From Candidatus Dojkabacteria bacterium UBA3081 (GTDB lineage Bacteria > Patescibacteriota > Dojkabacteria > SC72), in contig DFBL01000044.1 of the NCBI GenBank assembly GCA_002366615.1, forward strand, positions 30,276-37,011: 6,736 nucleotides of DNA, written 5' to 3'. Shown piece by piece: positions 1-5,864 of this stretch. The notes under the pieces were generated by a model that was not told the origin of the DNA, made no database searches, and saw only the letters and a program-made list of their open reading frames with translations. The first letter of the stretch is position 1; each line of letters starts with the position of its first letter. A program made the translations under genes and the position numbers.

Positions 1-1127
1 CTTAATGCATATATTTGAAGAAGCTCTCTAGCAACATTTTCTACATCCTCTTTAGCTTTTTTGGAAACTCTCTTCCATACCCCACTATTTAAACCAGTTA
101 ATATGGGTTTAGCCTTCCCACTTCCAATATATTTCATAACTTTTTGCGAAGAGTACAAAGGTACATACAACCTATCATTTCCAGCATATGCTATTTCAAT
201 GTATTGAGTGTTTTCCTTTTCTGTTAAGCCTAAAAATTTCCCAACCCCATGATCCTCATGTACAACAAAATCTCCCACAAATATTTTTTTAAGTAATTCT
301 ACAGAAGATGGATCAATATCTTTGCTCAGATTGTCATGTTTAAGCAAAACACCTCCTAAAACCTCCGTGTCTGTTAACAGTAATATCTTAGCTTTCTCAT
401 ACAAAAACCCCTTCTTTAAAGTCTTTTCTATCTCATCTGATATCTCATATACCCTATCTATATATTTACTTAGCTCCCCCTCACTATCATATTTAAAAAG
501 ATCATTTGTTAAATACCATATCTCATATCCTCTTTTTTTGTAATCATCCAAAATATTGATACTTGATTTAGTTAAAGATGCTACTGAGAAATATGGTAAA
601 GACCTTATACCCATATCTAATACCCCCTCTTCCAAAAAAACATTAGGAACACACTCTATCACTAGTAACTCTTCATCTCCTTCATTGCCGATTACAAGTC
701 TCTCATCTTTTTGAAAGAAACGGGCCCTTTTAACACTATCTACCTTTTTCCTACTATCTGGTTTTACAATATCTATAACCTCTATTTCATCCCCTAAAAG
801 AGTAATTCTGTAAACATACTTAGCACTGTATGGCCATATCAATATATTTTCACCCAAAATACTATACTCACCACTACTCCATACCCTTTCTACATTTTCA
901 TAACCTAACTTAGTAAATATCTCAGGATTCAATCTTTGACCAATGGTAATCTCTTTGTACTCTGGTTTAATACTTTCCTCTGATACTAGATATATACTCT
1001 TTCCAAGCTTTTTACCTAATATATCAGCTAAAAATTCCTGATACTGCTGGGAAAGCGTAATACTTAAATACCTCTCTATTTTAGGAGTTTGAAATATTTC
1101 AAGGAAATCTTTTGTAAAGTTTTTCAT
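1..1127 (-). CDS. mfd: Transcription-repair coupling factor Mfd (N-terminal part, cut by window edge)
   Basis: Mfd is a DNA translocase that binds stalled RNA polymerase, pushes it off DNA lesions and recruits UvrA. The 375 codons visible here have no in-frame stop before the left edge, so the translocase and C-terminal domains lie outside. Seen: residues ~61-140 match the UvrB-like D2 module (GQRLNPE, GYENVERV, GEYSILG, LLGDEIE). Residues ~240-262 match the end of D3 (KILLLTDTEVLGG). Residues ~283-345 are the CarD-like RNA-polymerase-interacting domain (VGDFVVHEDHGVGKFLGL, then DRLYVPL and QKVMKYIG). Residues 350-375 match the linker WKRVSKKAKEDVENVARELL. The polymerase-binding domain starts near residue 283, against about 475 in E. 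coli, so D1a and D1b are strongly shortened. The ATG at 1127-1125 is the first start after an upstream in-frame TAA; no Shine-Dalgarno sequence is visible. It is divergent from the membrane gene at 1191. Family call very firm. Confidence 0.95.
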   Translation of the reverse strand, partial: MKNFTKDFLEIFQTPKIERYLSITLSQQYQEFLADILGKKLGKSIYLVSEESIKPEYKEITIGQRLNPEIFTKLGYENVERVWSSGEYSILGENILIWPYSAKYVYRITLLGDEIEVIDIVKPDSRKKVDSVKRARFFQKDERLVIGNEGDEELLVIECVPNVFLEEGVLDMGIRSLPYFSVASLTKSSINILDDYKKRGYEIWYLTNDLFKYDSEGELSKYIDRVYEISDEIEKTLKKGFLYEKAKILLLTDTEVLGGVLLKHDNLSKDIDPSSVELLKKIFVGDFVVHEDHGVGKFLGLTEKENTQYIEIAYAGNDRLYVPLYSSQKVMKYIGSGKAKPILTGLNSGVWKRVSKKAKEDVENVARELLQIYAL

Positions 1128-1154
1128 ATTCAGGCTAATTTTAACAACAAAGTG

Positions 1155-1160
1155 TATAAT
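1155..1160 (+). promoter_or_regulatory. Probable -10 box in divergent intergenic region
   Basis: TATAAT, a perfect consensus -10 hexamer, lies 30 bases before the ATG at 1191 on the plus strand. The 63-base gap between mfd and the membrane gene is the only place for a promoter for either. There is no good -35 at 16-18 bases; the TTAACA at 1141-1146 is too close. The complementary strand of the same site reads TATACA, a weaker -10 that could serve mfd, so the two promoters may overlap. Predicted leaders are short (about 20-25 bases) and lack a Shine-Dalgarno sequence. Inference from motif and position only. Confidence 0.45.
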
Positions 1161-1190
1161 TAGGAAGAATATTTAATAAATATCTTTAAT

Positions 1191-2396
1191 ATGTACATAG
1201 CACATGGGCCAATATCATACATTCTAAATGAGAGTATTCAAAAGAAAAAGATATCAAAACTTAATACAGAAAAACAGCTTCTAGTAATGATTTTTAGTAT
1301 TCTTTTTGGAATACTTCCAGATATAGATATATTGATTCTTAGGATAGTGAATATCCCTTCCTTTCTACACCATTTGATATTTACTCACTCTATTGTTCTT
1401 TACCTCTTTCTATGGATATTCCTTAATCTCTTCTTCTGGTTTCTTAAAAAGTTCTTAAACAAAAGAAATAGAAAGGTTCTAACGGATGAACTACTTAATG
1501 TAATACAGCTCTCATTTCTAATTGGAACTATGTCTCATTTCCTTGCAGATATACTCTTTTCATATTCAAGGATATTCTTTCCTATTCAAAGGCAGTTTAC
1601 AATTTTAGGTAATATATTTGCTACAAACTACTTCGCAAGCTACATTTTTAATCCTACTTTTGCAATTGAGATACTTCTTTCTTTTCTCTTTTTACTAATG
1701 TTTTACAAACGATATCTAAAAGAGATTAAATTACTAAAAATACTTTTTTACTTTCTAATTTCTCTCTCTGTTATACTTTTTGGTGTAAATATATTTATGA
1801 ATTTAAATACATACAACAAAGCTAATCATTTTGTAAAAAATTCAATGGTTTTGGACAAAGATTATGACAAAATTCATGATAGATATGATTGGGATACTGA
1901 TAGTGATGGTGTTTCTAATATATTGGAAATAGATAGAAAGCAGATGATTAGCTTTATCAAAAGTATCTCTACAGGTAAGTATCTTGTTTCCAGTAATGCC
2001 TCTTTCTTAAACAAAATTGCTTCTCCCTTTGGTGGATTTAATTCATACAGAATCCTCTCACAAGCATATTTTGAACAGAATCTAGCAATAGAGCCTGTGT
2101 TGATAGATTATTTCAGAATGGAAAATAGCTTGGAGAGATACTCTGTGGAAATTAAATATATAGATACGTTGCATCAGTACCTTAATCAGTATGGTGTTGA
2201 GTCTAGTATAGATACCCCTGGGGGCATATACTTTGTCTTGGATGAAAACATTAATATACTTAATATGGGGATCGTCATAGATGATGAGAACGTAAGTACT
2301 GTATTGGGAGATGATCAAAGACTTATACTTCACTCTAAAAGTGAAGTCTTAGATATTTATAGTAGTGAGGATATTAAAGTTTTAAGTATTCCCTAA
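1191..2396 (+). CDS. YdjM/DUF457-type membrane protein with extra C-terminal domain
   Basis: The N-terminal ~175 residues match the YdjM (DUF457) family of integral membrane proteins, annotated as putative metal-dependent hydrolases; their reaction is not firmly known. Seen in order: His5 near the start, PDID at 43-46, HH at 60-61, THS at 65-67, and SHFLAD at 115-120, the family's conserved polar residues. Five hydrophobic helices are visible (~30-53, 62-85, 101-125, 157-172, 181-205). Basic loops at 86-100 and 173-183 put those loops inside and residues 206-401 outside the cell. That tail is unusual. Residues 222-246 are Asp-rich and contain DTDSDGVSNILE, an EF-hand or thrombospondin-3-like calcium loop. 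Residues ~280-400 resemble the DUF1287 (NlpC/P60-like) fold with changed catalytic positions (see findings). The start is supported by His5, which normally sits just after the initiator Met. No Shine-Dalgarno sequence. The 3' end overlaps pth on the other strand by 23 bases. Family call firm for the N-terminus, tentative for the tail. Confidence 0.85.
   Translation: MYIAHGPISYILNESIQKKKISKLNTEKQLLVMIFSILFGILPDIDILILRIVNIPSFLHHLIFTHSIVLYLFLWIFLNLFFWFLKKFLNKRNRKVLTDELLNVIQLSFLIGTMSHFLADILFSYSRIFFPIQRQFTILGNIFATNYFASYIFNPTFAIEILLSFLFLLMFYKRYLKEIKLLKILFYFLISLSVILFGVNIFMNLNTYNKANHFVKNSMVLDKDYDKIHDRYDWDTDSDGVSNILEIDRKQMISFIKSISTGKYLVSSNASFLNKIASPFGGFNSYRILSQAYFEQNLAIEPVLIDYFRMENSLERYSVEIKYIDTLHQYLNQYGVESSIDTPGGIYFVLDENINILNMGIVIDDENVSTVLGDDQRLILHSKSEVLDIYSSEDIKVLSIP
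2327..2347. other. 8-bp perfect hairpin near convergent gene ends
   Basis: ACTTCACT (2327-2334) and AGTGAAGT (2340-2347) form a perfect 8-bp stem around a 5-base loop. It lies inside the 3' end of the membrane gene and 27 bases beyond the pth stop codon on the minus strand. Neither strand has a following T-run, so it is not a classical intrinsic terminator. It could protect or help end the pth transcript, or it could be chance in coding sequence. Confidence 0.25.
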
Positions 2397-2931
2397 GAAA
2401 AGTTTCTATAGCCTTTTGGATACTTCCTTTTAAAATACCTAACTCTTTCTTACTGTAAGGGATTAGAATATACTCCTCTCCTGGTATTACTTTTTTCCCT
2501 CTGTTTTCTATCCCTAGTCTTACTCTTAAAAAGTCTTTCTGTTTTACTACTCTTTCAACACTTAAGACTCCATTATGACCCTTAGGAGATTTCCCATACA
2601 CTACCTTATGATTACCCAAAGGTATATCCAAATCATCATGGACTAATATGTATTCATACTTAGGATATTTCCTTAAAAGAAGATTAACAGCATCTCCTGA
2701 ATTATTCATAAAGGTAAGAGGCTTTTGTAAAAGAACAATTAACTCTCCGTCCTTTTTAATCCTACATATCTCTGAGAGAAACATCTTTTTCTCATTCTTC
2801 CACTTGGATACCTCTAGAGCTCCATTCTCTAACAATTCTTCTCTTAACCTGTCGACAAACATATATCCTGCATTATGAGGAGTGTTTTCATATTGTTTAG
2901 TTGGATTTCCTAATCCTGTTATTAAGAACAT
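2374..2931 (-). CDS. pth: Peptidyl-tRNA hydrolase
   Basis: Pth cleaves the ester bond of peptidyl-tRNAs released from stalled ribosomes, freeing tRNA for reuse in the cytoplasm. The 185 residues are close to the usual ~190. Seen: GLGNP at 6-10, TPHNAG at 17-22 with catalytic His19, KPLTFMNNSG at 70-79 with Asn76, HDDLD at 98-102 with the His-activating Asp99, and KGHNG at 117-121 with Asn120. All substrate-contacting residues of the family are present. The start overlaps the end of ybeY by 10 bases, so the two are probably translationally coupled. An AAGG lies 11 bases before the ATG, rather far for a Shine-Dalgarno sequence. It is the last gene of the rpsU-yqeY-ybeY-pth series. Its 3' end overlaps the convergent membrane gene by 23 bases, with no terminator between them. 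Confidence 0.97.
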   Translation of the reverse strand: MFLITGLGNPTKQYENTPHNAGYMFVDRLREELLENGALEVSKWKNEKKMFLSEICRIKKDGELIVLLQKPLTFMNNSGDAVNLLLRKYPKYEYILVHDDLDIPLGNHKVVYGKSPKGHNGVLSVERVVKQKDFLRVRLGIENRGKKVIPGEEYILIPYSKKELGILKGSIQKAIETFLREYLKL

Positions 2932-3359
2932 ATCTTTTTATACCTTAAAAGTAATTTTTCTTGGAGCACAAACATCTCTTCCTCAGATATTTTTTTAAGA
3001 TGCTCTTTATGGCTATACCCTAATAGATGAAGTGTACCATGTATTATTAATCTTAGCATTTCCTCTTCAAAACTATCTTCTTGAAAAGAGTCATAGACAT
3101 ATTCTGGAGATATATATATTTCACTAATCTTTGGAGTATCCGATATATTGAAAGAAAGCACATCTGTTGGGGCACCTATGTTTCTGTATTTACTATTTAG
3201 CTCTTCTATACGCTCCCTTGTTACAAAAACAATGTTAATATCTCCTGTATCATATCTATTGAAAATCTTTAAATAGCCATCATATATATCATCAAAGGAA
3301 AGATTAAAGGTGGGTTCAACCTTTTGTACAAACTCTTTGTTAAAAATATTTAATTGCAT
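2922..3359 (-). CDS. ybeY: Endoribonuclease YbeY, 16S rRNA maturation factor
   Basis: YbeY is a zinc-dependent endoribonuclease of the UPF0054 family that takes part in 16S rRNA 3'-end maturation and ribosome quality control. The 145 residues are typical. Seen: LNSKYR at 54-59, the signature PTDVLSF at 64-70, SEIYIS at 79-84, and the metal site HGTLHLLGYSH at 107-117, which gives the H-x3-H-x5-H zinc triad (His107, His111, His117). The gene starts 9 bases after yqeY and overlaps pth by 10 bases. No Shine-Dalgarno sequence precedes the ATG, which follows TATAAAAAT, so translation probably depends on reinitiation from yqeY or on an A-rich leader. ybeY usually sits with phoH or era; here its partners are other translation genes. 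Confidence 0.96.
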   Translation of the reverse strand: MQLNIFNKEFVQKVEPTFNLSFDDIYDGYLKIFNRYDTGDINIVFVTRERIEELNSKYRNIGAPTDVLSFNISDTPKISEIYISPEYVYDSFQEDSFEEEMLRLIIHGTLHLLGYSHKEHLKKISEEEMFVLQEKLLLRYKKICS

Positions 3360-3368
3360 ATTTTTATA

Positions 3369-3812
3369 TCAAGAGAGTAAACTCTGTACAACATCCTTAA
3401 CTATACTTCCATCTGCCTTTCCTTCTAATTCTTTCATTGTTGCTCCCATAACTTTTCCCATATCCTTAATACTGTTTGCATCAGTTTCATTTATTACCTT
3501 TTCAACAACCTTTTTAATATCTTCCTTTGCCATTAAAGCAGGAAGATACTTTTTTAAAACTTCAAGTTGAGCTTTCTCTTTAGAGATTAGGTCCTCCCTA
3601 TCCATCTTTTCAAACTCCGTTATAGAATCCTTTATCTTTTTTACTTGTTTTCTGATAATTTTGATGATCTCTACATCTGATATCTCTTTCCCTAGAGATT
3701 TCTCTTCATTTTGGATATCAGCTATAACCATCTTTAAGATATCTGCATGGTTGGCATTCCCTTCCTTAGAAGCATTAAACATCTCCTTTCTAATATTTTG
3801 GATAAGTGACAT
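3369..3812 (-). CDS. yqeY: YqeY/GatB-tail domain protein
   Basis: This is a 147-residue stand-alone YqeY protein, homologous to the C-terminal helical domain of the GatB subunit of the tRNA-dependent amidotransferase. It lacks the catalytic GatB part, and its own role is not settled; a tRNA-related role is inferred from the homology. Seen: an N-terminal helical region (residues 1-40), a charged helical stretch with KQVKKIKDSITEFEKMDRED (55-74), KEKAQLEVLKKYLPALM (78-94) with the family's E...YLP motif, and DMGKVMG plus GKADGSIV (117-138), the conserved C-terminal block. It ends in TGA, the one UGA stop among complete genes here. rpsU lies 17 bases upstream; rpsU-yqeY adjacency is common in bacteria. 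No Shine-Dalgarno sequence before the ATG. Confidence 0.95.
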   Translation of the reverse strand: MSLIQNIRKEMFNASKEGNANHADILKMVIADIQNEEKSLGKEISDVEIIKIIRKQVKKIKDSITEFEKMDREDLISKEKAQLEVLKKYLPALMAKEDIKKVVEKVINETDANSIKDMGKVMGATMKELEGKADGSIVKDVVQSLLS

Positions 3813-3829
3813 CTGTAAAAATTAATAAT

Positions 3830-4030
3830 TTACTTAGCCCTTCTTGCAGCAGTTCTTCTTCTTCTTTTCATTTTTGCCCACTCTCTTCTCTTTTGGATAT
3901 CTAAGTCAGCTCTTTTAATTCTGTATACTCTGTCTCTGTATGTTTCCAAAATCTTTTCCCTCATTACTTCTCTATGAAGCCTTTTAAGAGCATTATCTAT
4001 ATTTTCATTAGCATGAACTATTACAGCCAT
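3830..4030 (-). CDS. rpsU: Small ribosomal subunit protein bS21
   Basis: bS21 sits on the 30S platform near the anti-Shine-Dalgarno end of 16S rRNA and affects initiation. The 66 residues match the usual 57-71. Seen: N-terminal MAVIVHANENIDNALKRLHR, matching the family's start (V-I-V...NE.ID.ALKR..R), a central YRDRVYRIKR region, and a very basic tail with KMKRRRRTAARRAK (53-66). It is the first gene of the translation cluster. It has its own extended -10 promoter and the best-spaced purine-rich ribosome site of the cluster (AAAGAAGG, 6 bases before the ATG). The coding sequence of the surface protein ends 46 bases upstream. Confidence 0.93.
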   Translation of the reverse strand: MAVIVHANENIDNALKRLHREVMREKILETYRDRVYRIKRADLDIQKRREWAKMKRRRRTAARRAK

Positions 4031-4036
4031 TATTTA

Positions 4037-4044
4037 CCTTCTTT
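4037..4044 (-). promoter_or_regulatory. Shine-Dalgarno site of rpsU
   Basis: AAAGAAGG ends 6 bases before the rpsU ATG. It is notable because yqeY, ybeY, mfd and the membrane gene at 1191 have no recognisable site, and pth has only a distant AAGG. Confidence 0.6.
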
Positions 4045-4060
4045 AACTTAAGACTTTGGG

Positions 4061-4069
4061 ATTATATCA
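4061..4069 (-). promoter_or_regulatory. Extended -10 promoter of rpsU-yqeY-ybeY-pth
   Basis: The minus strand reads TGATATAAT, a perfect extended -10 (TGnTATAAT), placing transcription start near 4054 and giving a leader of about 24 bases before the rpsU ATG. A partial -35, TGGATA (4085-4090, 4 of 6 matches, 18-base spacer), lies inside the last codons of the surface protein. Extended -10 promoters tolerate a weak -35. No terminator separates the surface gene from this promoter, so read-through is also possible. Confidence 0.75.
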
Positions 4070-4076
4070 CACTATT

Positions 4077-5828
4077 TTACTTCTTATCCACCTTCTTTTC
4101 AAATCTATCTCTGTATTTATAGTTTGGTTTTCTGTTTTGGATTAGAAATGCTCTGTTAGGGATATTGTAAACGGCTACTCCGAACAGAAGTAACACTATT
4201 CCAGTGAATATTCTCCCAATTGTTCTATCAAAAATCCCTGTCTGAGGTATTGGTCCTTCTGGTTCTGGTTCCTCAGGTTGTACAATATTACAATCTGCTT
4301 CTATCGTTGCTGATGCCTGTATATCTGCACTACCCACTGGTGTTAAGGTTGCTGTATTGTTGTATATCCCAAAACTATCTTTATCTACATCTATCTTATA
4401 TGTATATGTCTTTGTTGAACCTGCTGTTATTGATAAGGGGGAAGATGTGTAATCCCATACTATCTTTCCTGTTGAATATTCTCCTGGAGATGTAATATTG
4501 TTAGGTACTAATCCTGCTCCCAATACCTTGTTGTCTAAAACATCTTCTACTTTAGATATCGTCCCTGATCCATCTCCTGTGTTTTCCACCGTTATTGTAT
4601 ATGTTAAGCGTGATATTGGGCTTTCTGTATTATCATCTATACACTGCTCTACTACACTCTTTGAGATATCCCAATTAGGATTTGTTTCTTCCTCCAATAT
4701 AGTAAATGTCGTTGTTAGTGTACAATCAGCACCAGTACCTTGCAAAATATCCTCCCATATGGCTGTTAGCGTGTATTCACCGGGGCTTAATCTCCTAGTG
4801 GAGCTACTAAGAACTCCTGAGAAATCTATAGTCGAATCTCCATCGCTTCCTGCTGAGACTACTGATATAGATTGACCAGAGGTACTAGAACATGTTAGTT
4901 GGGTACCCTCACAAAGAAAAGCCTCTATACTAGAGAGACTTACACCGGTAGAATCTCCGGCAGTAGCACTAAAAGATATATTAGAATCAAAGTTAATATC
5001 CCCTGTTGGTTTTGATATCCACTCAGAACCAATCCCATCACAAATATTTTTTGCTACAGCACTACATGTACAATCATCGAGGCATTGATAGCCAGCTGGA
5101 CAACCAAAATTTTCTGCATCAGATGTTGGATCACAATCTTCGTCTTCTGCTAATTCCCCATCACCACACATTGGATACAAACAAACTTGTACAACTTGTA
5201 CACTATTTGGAGAATACTTATATGGTGAACCACACGGAGGCACTCCACCATCATCACAACAACCAGGAGCATCTGAGGACATTTTTATTGAATTACTGCC
5301 CTCTTTGAAAGTAAACACCCCTAAATCTTGAGATATTACAGTCACTGGACACCCATCAGTACCAGTACAACTGTAACAACTATTATCCTTTTGGTTGGTT
5401 ATATCATCTTTTGCAATATTACCCGTTGTTCCATTTATATCTAAATGGAAACTTTCATAATTTTGACATTGACATAGGTTGGTACATACAGGTGCATCTG
5501 GTCCATACTCATGCCCCCTAGCAACTACCCCAGTTACAGTATATGTTCCTGCAACAGGAACATTTATTGTAAATGACCTCTCAGGTGGACACTGCGCTGG
5601 ATACTTAAAACATCCATAACCACAGACCTGCATTTCTGTAAGAGGAAATATATAGTTGGGATCAACATCCAAACAGAAACCTTCTGCAGCACTACTATCT
5701 ACTGGAGCAAGTGTTTGATCTGGTTTCCTATTATTAACCCTCCATACTAAAAATCCTAGTAACAAAGAAAGAAGTCCTATTGAGATAAAGGATACTATCT
5801 TACTAGTTTTTGTTAATCTAAATTTCAT
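4077..5828 (-). CDS. Cysteine-rich cell-surface protein with IPQTG-type C-terminal anchor
   Basis: A 583-residue exported protein of no named family. Seen in order: basic N-terminus (K2, R4, K7, K10) and a hydrophobic signal or anchor helix (~11-29). Residues ~50-218 form a beta-rich, Cys-rich domain (SFTINVPVAGTYTVTG, later FKEGSNSIKM) resembling a carbohydrate-binding-type beta-sandwich. Residues 221-255 are a CGDG...EDEDCDP...CPAGYQC...CTC module, like DUF4215/Cys-rich repeats. An Ig-like domain spans ~264-378, and a DUF11-like domain ~383-512 (LTYTITVENTGDGSGTI). A Pro/Glu-rich linker (517-527) leads to IPQTG (527-531), a second helix (~536-555) and a basic tail to 583. It has 26 cysteines, almost all in the predicted outer part, suggesting disulfides. 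IPQTG resembles the LPXTG sortase signal, but the ~28-residue tail is long for one. AAGG sits 7 bases before the ATG. Ligand unknown; surface adhesion is an inference. Confidence 0.85.
   Translation of the reverse strand: MKFRLTKTSKIVSFISIGLLSLLLGFLVWRVNNRKPDQTLAPVDSSAAEGFCLDVDPNYIFPLTEMQVCGYGCFKYPAQCPPERSFTINVPVAGTYTVTGVVARGHEYGPDAPVCTNLCQCQNYESFHLDINGTTGNIAKDDITNQKDNSCYSCTGTDGCPVTVISQDLGVFTFKEGSNSIKMSSDAPGCCDDGGVPPCGSPYKYSPNSVQVVQVCLYPMCGDGELAEDEDCDPTSDAENFGCPAGYQCLDDCTCSAVAKNICDGIGSEWISKPTGDINFDSNISFSATAGDSTGVSLSSIEAFLCEGTQLTCSSTSGQSISVVSAGSDGDSTIDFSGVLSSSTRRLSPGEYTLTAIWEDILQGTGADCTLTTTFTILEEETNPNWDISKSVVEQCIDDNTESPISRLTYTITVENTGDGSGTISKVEDVLDNKVLGAGLVPNNITSPGEYSTGKIVWDYTSSPLSITAGSTKTYTYKIDVDKDSFGIYNNTATLTPVGSADIQASATIEADCNIVQPEEPEPEGPIPQTGIFDRTIGRIFTGIVLLLFGVAVYNIPNRAFLIQNRKPNYKYRDRFEKKVDKK
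5184..5201. repeat. 9-bp tandem direct repeat in surface gene
   Basis: AACTTGTAC occurs twice in tandem (5184-5192, 5193-5201). On the coding (minus) strand this doubles three codons, giving Val-Gln-Val twice at residues 210-215, at the edge of the first beta-rich domain. It is in frame, so the reading frame is kept. Probably a small slippage duplication or a chance beta-strand pattern. Confidence 0.6.
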
Positions 5829-5835
5829 TCTTCAA

Positions 5836-5839
5836 CCTT
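5836..5839 (-). promoter_or_regulatory. Shine-Dalgarno site of surface protein gene
   Basis: AAGG lies 7 bases before the ATG at 5828-5826, in the 36-base gap after the site-2 protease gene. It supports this start. No convincing promoter is visible in the gap, so the gene may be co-transcribed with the protease. Confidence 0.45.
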
Positions 5840-5864
5840 GTTAATTCTGTATTAAAAAGATAAC

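Noticed and set aside
322..543. Plus-strand open frame inside the mfd region
   Set aside because: The minus strand encodes continuous, recognisable Mfd sequence here, so the plus frame is a shadow.
1893..1928. Dockerin or cellulosome module
   Set aside because: Only one calcium-type loop of the DxDxDGxxN type is present, whereas dockerins need two paired F-hand segments. A TSP3/EF-like linker fits better.
2082..2333. 83-codon minus-strand open frame inside the membrane protein gene
   Set aside because: It lies antisense to the DUF1287-like domain, has no family resemblance and no ribosome site.
3360..3371. TGATATAAAAAT before ybeY as an extended -10 promoter
   Set aside because: Transcription would begin inside the second codon of ybeY, leaving no usable leader for that start. 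It is more likely the yqeY stop plus AT-rich spacer.
4031..4076. Terminator between the surface gene and rpsU
   Set aside because: The 46 bases hold a promoter and ribosome site but no stem followed by a T-run.
4220..5308. Long open frames on the plus strand opposite the surface protein gene
   Set aside because: They are antisense shadows of a well-supported minus-strand gene. Their translations are low-complexity and match no family, and they lack ribosome sites.
4200..5700. Alternative genetic code (UGA read as Gly)
   Set aside because: No in-frame UGA interrupts any gene, and yqeY uses TGA as its stop at the expected family length.
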